DNA of 64,000 nucleotides from positions 186,001 to 250,000 of the forward strand of contig JARWIR010000094.1 in assembly GCA_029959085.1 (NCBI GenBank). The letters run 5' to 3'. This document shows positions 41,012 through 52,081 of the stretch, piece after piece. Under the pieces are notes generated by a model. That model searched no databases and had not been told where the DNA came from. It worked only from the letters and a program-made list of their open reading frames with translations. Position numbers and translations under genes: made by a program. This DNA comes from Nemophila menziesii. Lineage: Eukaryota; Streptophyta; Magnoliopsida; Boraginales; Hydrophyllaceae. Numbering within the stretch: the stretch's first letter is position 1; each line of letters starts with the position of its first letter.

Positions 41012-43200
41012 AATTATTATATTGATATTTTAGTTAGATATTGATGGCTACCAGTCGTTTAATATGGAAAAAAAATTACAAAAAAATTAAAGCTGGACAT
41101 ATTTCTAGCAAAAATTTATAGTCCTTTACATTTGCCTGTTGTAATTGTTCCTAATTTTTCAATTATTATGTTAAAGTTCTGTATTTCAAGTTTGTGATAA
41201 GTTTGTCCTTTTTTTGTTTTTTCATTATATTATACGTGTCATCCTCTTATGACAGAACAGGAGAACAGGAGGACTGTATAGTTATTTATTAAAATAAATA
41301 ATCACATAAAATTAACATTAATAATGTAAATGCAAATAAAAAAATATTTTACATTGTAAGAAAATCGTAAAATGAGTGAGTAAAGTATTTCATTTACAAG
41401 ATAAAGGGCTAAGTGTTAAAAAGTGAATCTTTGCTTCAAGCCAATCTCTTTTTCTTTCCTTGCGTAATTAGGGTAGTTTAGGGGACCATGGCCCACCCGA
41501 GTTTTGATATTTCATTTTGATCCCTAAAGTTTAATTTTATAAAAAACAATTTCTGATATCTTGGTTTTCAGTTTATTCACTTGGTCCCCCATATTTTAGA
41601 GTTAAATCTTAAAGTATTAATTTATTTTTTTCTATATAAACTCTTTTTGTTTATATAATTTAATATAATTTGTATTATTTTCATTCAATACTTCTGACAT
41701 AATTATGATTTAATATAAATCCACTACAGGGCACATTAAAATTTTAACAGGTTACAATTCCAATTACTCTTTTACCCTTTTTTGTTTTTATTTCTGATAT
41801 ATATTTATTTGATCAAAAATATTTTAAATTCTAATAATTTTTCTTTCTCTCTCATATCTCTAACCTCCCCTTTCTCGCACGTGAAAACCAGATCTTGCCA
41901 TGAGCTTCTGTGAGACGATAGCATAATACTGGTTTTAAACACAAGGTATATTTGATTACAAACTTTATTATCCCATTTCTATATAACTTATGCTGATGAT
42001 ACGTATTGTTTAGTCAAATGTGCGAGCTTATTATCAAACTTTTCTTGATGATAAAACTCAAATATCAGTTGATAAGAAGATCAAGGGTTCTGGTCCATTG
42101 CTAAAAGACAAGGAAGTGAAATTATGAATACGTAGGGCATCATATTCTAATTCAAGAGATTCGGTGGGATATAGACGATTTTGGAAGTGACGTGATGAAG
42201 GATTTAGAGAACAACTTTCTTGGGAGGCTCCTGGAATGTTAATAGAACAAGAAACAAGAATATGAGGACAGTGCATACAAAATACCGCATCTTGGCTTTA
42301 GAAAATTATTGAGTTGGTTTGTTTTGTCAATTTTTGAACTCCTAGTCTAATTTTTTAGTTGGTTTGTTTTGTCAATTTTTGTACTGCTAATTCTTGTAAT
42401 GCTAGTCTTTTCTAATAATCATTAGTATTTTTGTAATAATGAGTAGTAATTTCATTTCAATTTCTTTTCTTTTTGTTATTTCCCTTATTTGAACATATTC
42501 GTCAAGCAAAATTCCAAAAACTCAATGAATTTTCTCGATACTCGGAAAAGTTATTGTATGTACTAAGCATACAATCATACTCAGTACGAGGATACTCAGT
42601 CTAGTAACTCAATAAAAAAATTTAAACACTTAGTAACTTTTTCCGTTACTGAGCAATTTTTCCTATACTCCGTATCTTTTTCCATACTCAATACTCCATA
42701 CCCGTAACATTTTTCACAGTCAGAACGCCATACTCAGAACTTTTTTAGGCGGTGGTCGGCGATGGTTGGCGGTTGTGGTCGGTGCTGAAAATTCTTGATA
42801 GTTAATGAAGGAGGAGAGAGAAAAAAGGATATAGAAGGAGAGAGATTAATGGTAATATAAGAGAAAAAAGAATGAGAGGGTTCATTTGTGGCACCAAGAT
42901 AGTCTCCAAGAACGAATTCACCCTACGATTTTTAGGACCAAAATTATAATTGTGTTTTAATTTCTTTGTAGTTTTATATAATAAAATACAAATTTTTATA
43001 TGTAATTTCATCAGAGACAAGAAATTGGATCTTGGGTCGTTTAACTTCACCTGCTCTATCAAACTTTTTAAATTTATTTTATCACGTTATAATTTATTTT
43101 ATTTGTATATTTTTTTAAATTTTAAAATATAGATTATGTTGTATAATATAGGGAATTATAACTTAATTAATTTATATGAATTTAATATACAAACAACTTA

Positions 43201-43404
43201 GGGCCCATTTGGAAGTGTTTATTTTAGAGTAAAAAAACGCTTCTAGAATAAAAATTTAAATTTGAATAAATTATTTTAAATCTAAAATCACTTTAAGTGT
43301 TTTTTTAAGAAGCACCAACTCATAAAGTGATTTTAAGAGTTTAAAACACTTTAAAAGTTCGTGAAGCACTTTTAAGTACTTTTTTAAAAAAGCATTTCCA
43401 AACA
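43201..43404. mobile_element. hAT-like MITE, U11 copy
   Basis: L-type interior; identical by eye to the U13 copy 8677 bp downstream. Confidence 0.68.
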
Positions 43405-43649
43405 ATAACTTATATTACATTTTTATTATAAAATAGAGACCGACTTTATTTTTTAAATCGTGGTTATTATTTAATATTATGAAATTATATTAAGCGTATT
43501 TTACTCCTATTTGTTGATGTTAAGTATCCGTTATCAAGGGTAGTTTAGGAGTTTTATTTAGTGAAGGTTCTAAAATTCAAAAAAGCCTGGTATGGGAAAA
43601 TTCTCTATATAGTCACTGAGTTATATCCTTTTTTATGGCCTTTTAGTAT

Positions 43650-44167
43650 CGCCTAGGGTGTGATAAAAATATGATAATAAAATGCGGATAAACGATGCAC
43701 TAACAACCTAGACTAATCACGTTACTCACGTCATGTATCACATGTTGTATGCAAGTTTTAACGATAAGTCAGATGCAGTCTCAGGGACTTAGTGTGTTAT
43801 ACGAATCACTTTAAGTGTTTTTTTAAGAAGCACCAACTCATAAAGTGATTTTAAGAGTTTAAAACACTTTAAAAGTTCGTGAAGCACTTTTAAGTACTTT
43901 TTAAAAAAAGCAGTTCCAAACAATAACTTATATTACATTTTTATTATAATATAGAGACCGACTTTATTTTTTAAATCATGGTTATTATTTAATATTATGA
44001 AATTATATTAAGCGTATTATACTCCTATTTGTTGATGTTAAGTATCCGTTATCAAGGGTAGTTTAGGAGTTTTATTTAGTGAAGGTTCTCAAATTCAAAA
44101 AAGCCTGGTATGGGAAAATTCTCTATATAGTCCGTGAGTTATATCCTTTTTTATGGCCTTTTAGTAT
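43650..44167 (+). repeat. Mini-unit m4 (518 bp)
   Basis: AATCAC junction at 43804-43809. It shares AAAATGCGGATAAACG with m5. A private AAGCAGTTCC replaces AAGCATTTCC inside the MITE remnant and is one of the few differences between the two 8677-bp copies. Confidence 0.95.
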
Positions 44168-44606
44168 CGCCTAGGGTGTGATAAAAATATGATAATAAAA
44201 TACGGATAAACGATGCACTAACAACCTAGACTAATCGCGTTACTCACGTCATGTATCACATGTTGTATGCAAGTTTTAACGATAAGTCAGATGCAGTCTC
44301 AGGGACTTAGTGTGTTATACGAATCACGTCTCACCATTATTGAAATGTGGTTTAGCAATTGATTTATTAAAACAACATTAATAATCATCAATATCTAATT
44401 TTAACAGAAAATATTATATTTAACTATTATAATTAATAACCTATATATTTAAAGCATGTTCCAATGATATAGCGAGTGTATCCATTTGATAAACCATCTA
44501 ACTATAAAATTAAAGTATTTAAACAATTTTATCAACTAGTAATTTACAAAAATTTGAATTCAAATTCTTCACATAACTGATTGTTTACTATATATAATAA
44601 ATATAT

Positions 44607-44785
44607 GGAAAATTCTTCCATCCAATATTGGATTATCCTACACCAATAGTATAAATACACATACCCCATGTTTTAAACTTGCAAAAGTAACTAACATATT
44701 AATCTAGTGACATGTGTTTTGTTAAAATAATCCATGGCTGTAATATAAATATTGGACCATCTAATATTGGATAGAAGTATTACCC
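44607..44785. mobile_element. 179-bp Mutator-type MITE in U12
   Basis: The element starts GGAAAATTCTTCCATCCAAT and ends ...AGAAGTATTACCC; read from the other end it starts GGGTAATACTTCTATCCAAT. These terminal inverted repeats match at about 22 of 27 positions. It is flanked on both sides by TAAATATAT (44598-44606 and 44786-44794). The 13 other full or partial main units have this 9-mer once at an empty site, so the 9-bp target-site duplication is direct evidence of insertion. Nine-bp duplications and termini starting with G are typical of Mutator-like elements. There is no transposase, so it is non-autonomous. The interior contains a second inverted copy of TCCAATATTGGAT-like sequence. Confidence 0.88.
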
Positions 44786-45118
44786 TAAATATATTAAGCA
44801 AATAAAGAAAGTAAAATCTTAATAAGCAAAGATGAAAAACATCTAAATCAAGTTTTACTAGTATTAATATCATTTTAAATATATATTAATTCAAATAAGG
44901 TAAAATATCAAAATTCAACAAATTATATAAGAACAAAAAACTAAGTACACCTCTTTGTATGAATAATAAATTATAAACCATAATTACTATATTTTTTTTC
45001 ACTATGTTAACTATATAAAATATGTTTTAATAAAAAACGAATAACTCAAAATTTATTCAATTAACCAAAAGATAGAAAAATAAAATAATCTATATAAAAT
45101 TGCCGCCTCTCCCTTCCT

Positions 45119-45152
45119 AACGCTAGCTTTCACATTTTCTTGTCTATAAATA
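45119..45152 (+). promoter_or_regulatory. TATA box with altered telo-box, U12
   Basis: Telo-box changed to AACGCTAG; TATA box intact. The Mutator-type MITE lies about 330 bp upstream. Confidence 0.45.
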
Positions 45153-45481
45153 ACAAATTACACACACAAAAACATCATCAAATTGTAATATTTTGTATCA
45201 TTATTTTGTAATGATTGATAGAATGTGTCCGTTCTCAAAGATGCTTCTTTCTCTGTCGATCTTTTCATTTTCATGTCAAGTGTATTTTTCTTTTAGAGAT
45301 CGTTGACCATTCCATTTCAATCAAATATTCTTTCACATATTAATATTTTTATTAATTTTTTATCATCTCTTCATTCTAATGGATGAGGGACATGTATAGT
45401 AAAATTAATGTGTCATGTCTGTAAAATAAAATGTTTAATGGTATTTATGTATAAATTTCAGATAAGATAGAGACAAAAAAA

Positions 45482-45796
45482 GTGTTTAGTACCTTCCATG
45501 AAGAAGCATCTACTTGTGGACACGCTAACATTTCACTTCGATTTAACGATGATTTGAGAAGAAACAACACGGAGAAGATAAACATTAACACAGTGCTCAA
45601 ATCAATAGTTTATTGCTTCTCCTTTATAATGAATTTACTCTCTTTCTGTACTTTGGATGTTTCTAAAGGCCGGTACTTGATTGATTTTGTGTTGTTAATT
45701 TCAATATATTTTATCATAACCTTTATTGTGTTTACATTAATTTTAAAATATCTCTATTTGAACTTGATTCAAATTATTTCATTTTTTATTTATTGA
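45482..45796 (+). other. 104-codon frame, U12
   Basis: Intact; same reading as U10. Confidence 0.25.
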
Positions 45797-46664
45797 AATT
45801 ATTATATTGATATTTTAGTTAGATATTCATGGCTACCAGTCGTTTAATATGGAAAAAAATTTACAAAAAAATTAAAGCTGGACATATTTCTAGCAAAAAT
45901 TTATAGTCCTTTACATTTGCCTGTTGTAATTGTTCCTAATTTTTCAACTATTATGTTAAAGTTCTGTATTTCAAGTTTGTGATAAGTTTGTCCTTTTTTT
46001 GTTTTTTCATTATATTATACGTGTCATCCTCTTATGACAGAACAGGAGAACAGGAGGACTGTATAGTTATTTATTAAAATAAATAATCACATAAAATTAA
46101 CATTAATAATGTAAATGCAAATAAAAAAAGATTTTACATTGTAAGAAAATCGTAAAATGAGTGAGTAAAGTGTTTCATTTACAAGATAAAGGGCTAAGTG
46201 TTAAAAAGTGAATCTTTGCTTCAAGCCAATCTCTTTTTCTTTCCTTGCGTAATTAGGGTAGTTTAGGGGACCATGGCCTACCCGAGTTTTGATATTTCAT
46301 TTTGAAACCTAAAGTTTAATTTTATAAAAAACAATTTATGATATCTTGGTTTTCAGTTCATTCACTTGGTCCCCCATGTTTTTATTTCTGATATATATTT
46401 ATTTGATCAAAAATATTTTAAATTCTAATAATTTTTCCTTCTCTCTCATATCTCTAACCTCCCCTTTCTCGCACGTGAAAACCAGATCTTGCCATGAGCT
46501 TCTGTGAGAAGATAGCATAATACTGGTTTCAAACACAAGGTATATTTGATTACAAACTTTATTATCCCATTTCTATATAACTTATGCTGATGATACGTAT
46601 TGTTTAGTCAAATGTGCGAGCTTATTATCAAACTTTTCTTGATGATAAAACTCAAATATCATAT

Positions 46665-46859
46665 GATAAGAAGATCAAGTGTTATGGTCCATTGCTAAAA
46701 GACAAGGAAGTGATATTATGAATACGTAGGGCATCAGATTCTAATTCAAGAGATTCGGTGGGATGTAGACGATTTTGGAAGTGACGTGATGAAGGATTTA
46801 GAGAACAACTTTCTTGGGAGGCTCCTGGAATGTTAATAGAAGAAGAAACAAGAATATGA
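46665..46859 (+). pseudogene. Decayed coding-like stretch, possible zinc-finger (GRF-like) relic, U12 representative
   Basis: Plus-strand translation gives DKKIKCYGPLLKDKEVIL, a TGA (46719), IRRASDSNSRDSVGCRRFWK, a second TGA (46782), then RDEGFREQLSWEAPGMLIEE. The composition is far more protein-like than the surrounding DNA. CYG, G-x-RRFW and a later Trp recall the plant zf-GRF pattern (CxCG ... GRRF ... C ... FxxW), but key cysteines are missing. The two TGA codons are present in every unit, so decay predates amplification. S units have TGT (Cys) at 46680; most L units have GGT. An upstream ATGAGCTTCTGTGAGAAG...ACACAAG|GTATAT resembles a first exon and donor site. The same stretch occurs near 4280, 8780, 13370, 17450, 21540, 25610, 29500, 33590, 37990, 42075, 50750, 55340, 59425 and 63290. 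The family call is weak. Confidence 0.25.
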
Positions 46860-47794
46860 GGACAGTGCATACAAAATACCGCATCTTGGCTTTAGAAAAT
46901 TATTGAGTTGGTTTGTTTTGTCAATTTTTGAACTCCTAGTTTAATTTTTTAGTTGCTTTGTTTTGTCAATTTTTGTACTGCTAATTTTTGTAATGCTAGT
47001 CTTTTCTAATAATCATTAGTATTTTTGTAATAATTAGTAGTAATTTCAATTCAATTTCTTTTCTTTTTGTTATTTCCCTTATTTGAACGTAGTCGCAAAG
47101 CAAAATTCCAAAAACTCAATGAATTTTCTCGATACTCGGAAAAGTTATTGTACGTACTAAGCATACAATCATACTCAGTACGAGGATACTCAGTCTAGTA
47201 ACTCAATAAAAAAATTTAAACACTTAGTAACTTTTTCCGTTACTGAGCACTTTTTCCTATACTCAGTATCTTTTTCCATACTCAATACTCCATACCAGTA
47301 TCGTTTTTCACACTCGGAACGCCATACTCAGAACTTTTTCAGGCGGTGGTCGGCGATGGTTGGTGGTTGTGGTCGGTGCTGAAAATTCTTGATAGTTAAT
47401 GAAGGAGGAGAGAGAACAAAGGATATAGAAGGAGAGAGATTAATGGTAATAGAAGAGAAAAAAGAAGGAGAGGGTTCATTTGTGGCACCAAGATAGTCTC
47501 CAAGACCGAATTCACCCTACGATTTTTAGGACCAAAATTATAATCGTGTTTTAATTTCTTTGTAGTTTTATATAATAAAATACAAATTTTTATATGTAAT
47601 TTCATCAGAGACAAGACATTGGATCTTGGGTCGTTTAACTTCACCTGCTCTATCAAACTTTTTAAATTTATTTTATCACGTTATAATTTATTTTATTTGT
47701 ATATTTTTTAAAATTTTAAAATATAGATTATATTGTATAATATAGGGAACTATAACTTAATTAATTTATATGAATTTAATATACAAACAACTCA

Positions 47795-47998
47795 GGGCCC
47801 ATTTGGAAGTGTTTATTTTAGAGTAAAAAAACGCTTCTAGAATAAAAATTTAAATTTGAAAAAATTATTTTAAATCGAAAATCACTTTATGTGTTTTTTT
47901 AAGAAGCACCAACTCATAAAGTGATTTTAAGAGTTTAAAACACTTTAAAAGTTCGTGAAGCACTTTCAAGTACTTTTTTAAAAAAGCATTTCCAAACA
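47795..47998. mobile_element. hAT-like MITE, U12 copy
   Basis: The left flank reads ACAACTCA and the interior GCACTTTCAAGTAC; both changes are shared only with U14. Confidence 0.68.
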
Positions 47999-49008
47999 AT
48001 AACTTATATTACATTTTATTATAATATAACGACCGACTTCATTTTTTAAATCGTGGTTATTATTTAATATTATGAAATTATATTAAGCGTATTTTACTCC
48101 TATTTGTTGATGTTAAGTATCCGTTATCAAGGGTAGTTTAGGAGTTTTATTTAGTGAAGGTTCTAAAATTCAAAAAAGCCTGGTATGGGAAAATTCTCTA
48201 TATAGTCAGTGAGTTATATCCTTTTTTATGGCCTTTAGTATCGCCTAGGGTGTGATAAAAATATGATAATAAAATAAATACGGATAAACGATGCACTAAC
48301 AACCTAGACTAATCACGTTACTCACGTCATGTATCACATGTTGTATGCAAGTTTTAACGATAAGTCAGATGCAGTCTCAGGGACTTAGTGTGTTATACGA
48401 ATCACGTCTCACCATTATTGAAATATGGTTTAGCAATTGATTTATTAAAACAACATTACTAATCATCAATATCTAATTTTGACAGAAAATATTATATTTA
48501 ACTATTATAATTAATAACCTATATATTTAAAGCATGTTCCAATGATATAGCGAGTGTATCCATTTGATAAACCATCTAATTATAAAATTAAAGTATTTAA
48601 ACAATTTTATCAACTAGTAATTTACAAAAATTTGAATTCAAATTCTTCACATAACTGATAGTTTACTATATATAATAAATATGTTAAGCAAATAAAGAAA
48701 TTAAAATCTTAATAAGCAAAGATGAAAAACATCTAAATCAAGTTTTACTAGTATTAATATCATTTTAAATATATATTAATTCAAATAAGGTAAAATATCA
48801 AAATTCAACAAATTAAATAAGAACAAAAAACTAATTACACCTCTTTGTATGAATAATAAATTATAAACCATAATTACTATATTTTTTTTGACTATGTTAA
48901 CTGTATAAAATATGTTTTAATAAAAAACGAATAACTCAAAATTTATTCAATTAACCAAAAGATAGAAAAATAAAATAATCTATATAAAATTGCCGCCTCT
49001 CCCTTCCT

Positions 49009-49042
49009 AACCCTAGCTTCCACATTTTCTTGTCTATAAATA
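49009..49042 (+). promoter_or_regulatory. Telo-box and TATA box, U13
   Basis: Both motifs intact. Confidence 0.5.
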
Positions 49043-49100
49043 ACAAATTACACACACAAAAACATCATCAAATTGTAATATTTTGTATCATTATTTTTTA

Positions 49101-49196
49101 ATGATTGATAGAATGTGTCCATTCTCAAAGATGCTTCTTTCTCTGTCGATCTTTTCATTTTCATGTCAAGTGTATTTTTCTTTTAGAGATCGTTGA
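49101..49196 (+). other. Small ATG ORF below the TATA box, 31 codons (U13 representative)
   Basis: This is the first ATG after the TATA box, about 60 bp downstream. It reads MIDRMCPFSKMLLSLSIFSF and then SCQVYFSFRDR before TGA. The MLLSLSIFSFS part resembles a short hydrophobic leader, but the frame is tiny and the codons are AT-driven. Equivalent frames exist in U2-U16. In U6 and U9 GAGATAG shortens it, and in U5 a TGA-to-TTA change lengthens it. It could equally be the first exon of a spliced transcript or chance. I do not recognise it. Confidence 0.2.
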
Positions 49197-49371
49197 CCAT
49201 TCCATTTCAATCAAATATTCTTTCACAGATTAATATTTTTATTAATTTTTTATCATCTTGTCATTCTAATAGATGAGGGACATGTATAGTAAAATTAATG
49301 TGTCATGTCTGTAAAATAAAATGTTTAATGGTATTTATGTATAAATTTCAGATAAGATAGAGACAAAAGAA

Positions 49372-49686
49372 GTGTTTAGTACCTTCCATGAAGAAGCATC
49401 TACTTGTGGACACGCTAACATTTCATTTCGATTTAACGATGATTTGAGAAGAAACAACACGGAGAAGATAAACATTAACACAGTGCTCAAATCAATAGCT
49501 TATTGCTTCTCCTTTATAATGAATTTACTCTCTTTCTGTACTTTGGATGTTTCTAAAGGCTGGTACTTGATTGATTTTGTGTTGTTATTTTCAATATATT
49601 TTATCATAACCTTTATTGTGTTTACATTAATTTTAAAATATCTCTATTTGAACTTGATTCAAATTATTTCATTTTTTACTTATTGA
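49372..49686 (+). other. Conserved 104-codon open frame, U13 (representative)
   Basis: The frame opens after an in-frame TAA, passes through a splice-acceptor-like AAATTTCAG|AT, and reads SDKIETKEVFSTFHEEASTC, GHANIS..RFNDDLRRNN, TEKININTVLKSIAYCFSF and onward. It has no ATG near its start; the nominal first codon is GTG, so if coding it would have to be an internal exon. The first about 50 residues are mixed and protein-like. The last about 45 are hydrophobic and Phe/Ile/Leu-rich, probably AT-rich sequence read in frame. The frame is intact in 12 of 15 units that contain the region. I recognise no family. It may be a captured exon fragment within the repeat, or chance conservation in a young array. 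Confidence 0.25.
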
Positions 49687-50155
49687 AATTATTATATTGA
49701 AATTTTAGTTAGATATTCATGGCTATCAGTCGTTTAATATGGAAAAAAATTTACAAAAAAATTAAAGCTGGACATATTTCTAGCAAAAATTTATAGTCCT
49801 TTACATTTGCCTGTTGTAATTGTTCCTAATTTTTCAATTATTATGTTTAAGTTCTGTATTTCAAGTTTGTGATAAGTTTGTCCTTTTTTTGTTTTTTCAT
49901 TATATTATACGTGTCATCCTCTTATGACAGAACAGGAGAACAGGAGGACTGTATAGTTATTTATTAAAATAAATAATCACATAAAATTAACATTAATAAT
50001 GTAAATGCAAATAAAAAAATATTTTACATTGTAAGAAAATCGTAAAATGAGTGAGTAAAGTGTTTCATTTACAAGATAAAGGGCTAAGTGTTAAAAAGTG
50101 AATCTTTGCTTCAAGCCAATCTCTTTTTCTTTCCTTGCGTAATTAGGGTAGTTTA

Positions 50156-50264
50156 GGGGACCATGGCCCACCCGAGTTTTGATATTTCATTTTGATCCCT
50201 AAAGTTTAATTTTATATAAAACAATTTCTGATATCTTGGTTTTAAGAACATTCACTTGGTCCCC
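50156..50264. repeat. GGGGACCA / TGGTCCCC inverted repeat (U13 representative)
   Basis: Exact 8-bp arms at 50156-50163 and 50257-50264 with about 93 bp between. The right arm abuts the breakpoint of the 191-bp L/S indel. The arms are kept in nearly all main units (U7 reads GGTCCCGC on the right). This could be a remnant of an older small element. Confidence 0.45.
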
Positions 50265-50267
50265 CAT

Positions 50268-50458
50268 ATTTTAGAGTTAAATCTTAAAGTATTAATTTAT
50301 TTTTTTCTATATAAACTCTTTTTGTTTATATAATTTAATATAATTTGTATTATTTTCATTCAATACTTCTTGCATAATTATGATTTAATATGAATCCACT
50401 ACAGGGCACATTAAAATTTTAACAGGTTACAATTCCAATTACTCTTTTACCCTTTTTT
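50268..50458. repeat. 191-bp L-type-specific segment (U13 representative)
   Basis: Present in U3-U7, U9, U11, U13 and U15; absent from U2, U8, U10, U12, U14 and U16, where CCCCCAT joins directly to GTTTTTATTTCTG. U1 lacks the whole region. There is no target-site duplication or terminal inverted repeat, so I read the S state as a simple deletion rather than the L state as an insertion. Confidence 0.85.
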
Positions 50459-50988
50459 GTTTTTATTTCTGATATATATTTATTTGATCAAAAATATTTT
50501 AAATTCTAATAATTTTTCCTTCTCTCTCATATCTCTAACCTCCCCTTTCTCGCACGTGAAAACCAGATCTTGCCATGAGCTTCTGTGAGACGATAGCATA
50601 ATACTTGTTTTAAACACAAGGTATATTTGATTACAAACTTTATTATCCCATTTCTATATAACTTATGCTGATGATACGTATTGTTTAGTCAAATGTGCGA
50701 GCTTATTATCAAACTTTTCTTGATGATAAAACTCAAATATTAGTTGATAAGAAGATCAAGGGTTATGGTCCATTGCTAAAAGACAAGGAAGTGATATTAT
50801 GAATACGTAGGGCATCATATTCTAATTCAAGAGATTCGGTGGGATGTAGACAATTTTGGAAGTGACGTGATGAAGGATTTAGAGAACAACTTTCTTGGGA
50901 GGCTCCTGGAATGTTAATAGAACAAGAAACAAGAATATGAGGACAGTGCATACAAAAAATACCGCATCTTGGCTTTAGAAAATTATTG

Positions 50989-51078
50989 AGTTGGTTTGTT
51001 TTGTCAATTTTTGAACTCCTAGTCTAATTTTTTAGTTGCTTTGTTTTGTCAATTTTTGTACTGCTAATTTTTGTAATG
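50989..51078 (+). repeat. 45-bp tandem duplication (U13 representative)
   Basis: AGTTGGTTTGTTTTGTCAAT... (50989) is followed after exactly 45 bp by AGTTGCTTTGTTTTGTCAAT... (51034). The copies diverge after the first about 25 bp (GAACTCCTAG against GTACTGCTAA). It is present in all units that retain the region. Confidence 0.75.
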
Positions 51079-51215
51079 CTAGTCTTTTCTAATAATCATT
51101 AGTATTTTTGTAATAATTAGTAGTAATTTCAATTCAATTTCTTTTCTTTTTGTTATTTCCCTTATTTGAACGTAGTCGTCAAGCAAAATTCCAAAAACTC
51201 AATGAATTTTCTCGA

Positions 51216-51412
51216 TACTCGGAAAAGTTATTGTATGTACTAAGCATACAATCATACTCAGTACGAGGATACTCAGTCTAGTAACTCAATAAAAAAATTT
51301 AAACACTTAGTAACTTTTTCCGTTACTGAGCAATTTTTCCTATACTCCGTATCTTTTTCCATACTCAATACTCCATACCCGTAACATTTTTCACAGTCAG
51401 AACGCCATACTC
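51216..51412. repeat. TACTC-rich block (U13 representative)
   Basis: Seven TACTC pentamers on the plus strand within about 200 bp, most as ATACTC(A/G/C), with TTACTGAGC in the opposite sense. It is present in all main units, including U1 (from about 858 to 1046). Clustered short motifs of this kind can be protein-binding arrays or subterminal repeats of a transposon, but no matching termini were found. Confidence 0.5.
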
Positions 51413-51424
51413 AGAACTTTTTTA

Positions 51425-51557
51425 GGCGGTGGTCGGCGATGGTTGGCGGTTGTGGTCGGTGCTGAAAATTCTTGATAGTTAATGAAGGAGGAGAGAGAAA
51501 AAAGGATATAGAAGGAGAGAGATTAATGGTAATATAAGAGAAAAAAGAATGAGAGGG
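51425..51557. repeat. GGT-rich block and purine-rich tract (U13 representative)
   Basis: GGCGGTGGTCGGCGATGGTT and its continuation to 51463 is the only GC-rich stretch in the unit. From 51484 to 51557 almost all plus-strand bases are purines (GAAGGAGGAGAGAGAAAAAA...). On the minus strand the latter is a CT-rich run like plant Y-patch or 5' leader sequence. No TATA box in a convincing position was found for that strand. Confidence 0.5.
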
Positions 51558-51877
51558 TTCATTTGTGGCACCAAGATAGTCTCCAAGAACGAATTCACCC
51601 TACGATTTTTAGGACCAAAATTATAATTGTGTTTTAATTTCTTTGTAGTTTTATATAATAAAATACAAATTTTTATATGTAATTTCATCAGAGACAAGAA
51701 ATTGGATCTTGGGTCGTTTAACTTCACCTGCTCTATCAAACTTTTTAAATTTATTTTATCACGTTATAATTTATTTTATTTGTATATTTTTTTAAATTTT
51801 AAAATATAGATTATGTTGTATAATATAGGGAATTATAACTTAATTAATTTATATGAATTTAATATACAAACAACTTA

Positions 51878-52081
51878 GGGCCCATTTGGAAGTGTTTATT
51901 TTAGAGTAAAAAAACGCTTCTAGAATAAAAATTTAAATTTGAATAAATTATTTTAAATCTAAAATCACTTTAAGTGTTTTTTTAAGAAGCACCAACTCAT
52001 AAAGTGATTTTAAGAGTTTAAAACACTTTAAAAGTTCGTGAAGCACTTTTAAGTACTTTTTTAAAAAAGCATTTCCAAACA
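51878..52081. mobile_element. hAT-like MITE, U13 copy
   Basis: L-type interior, partner of the U11 copy; m5 downstream repeats its right part. Confidence 0.68.

Larger units (their letters stand above)
39567..43649 (+). repeat. Unit U11, L type
   Basis: Full-length L unit. Its 3' part, from about 42501, is near-identical to the 3' part of U13 at an offset of 8677 bp, while its 5' part differs from U13 at many sites (for example ACAAAAAAATTTATTC near 39951 and ATTGATGGCTACC near 41041). The left edge of the 8677-bp duplication therefore lies within this unit. Confidence 0.92.
44168..48241 (+). repeat. Unit U12, S type carrying a Mutator-type MITE
   Basis: S unit without the 191-bp segment but with a 188-bp gain (179-bp MITE plus 9-bp target-site copy) at 44607. 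The telo-box reads AACGCTAG. It is nearly identical to U14. Confidence 0.94.

Noticed and set aside
44691..44873. 60-codon minus-strand frame in U12 (and at 53368-53550 in U14)
   Set aside because: Created by the Mutator-type MITE joining the flanking AT-rich DNA; it does not exist at the empty sites.
50268..50458. 191-bp L-specific segment as a transposon insertion
   Set aside because: No target-site duplication and no terminal inverted repeats at CCCCCAT / GTTTTTATT; a deletion in the S lineage is simpler.
50763..50951. 62-codon minus-strand open frame present in every main unit
   Set aside because: It is the mirror of the decayed plus-strand stretch, has no promoter or splice context on that strand, and its conservation is explained by recent amplification.
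51479..51739. 86-codon minus-strand open frame present in most units
   Set aside because: It begins at TTG rather than ATG. Its C-terminal half is the translated purine-rich tract (Leu/Ser/Phe-rich), and it is lost or shortened in U6 and U15.
51627..51809. 60-codon plus-strand frame with Phe/Ile/Tyr-rich translation
   Set aside because: No ATG in a good context; AT-rich sequence overlapping the previous frame on the other strand, absent from several units.
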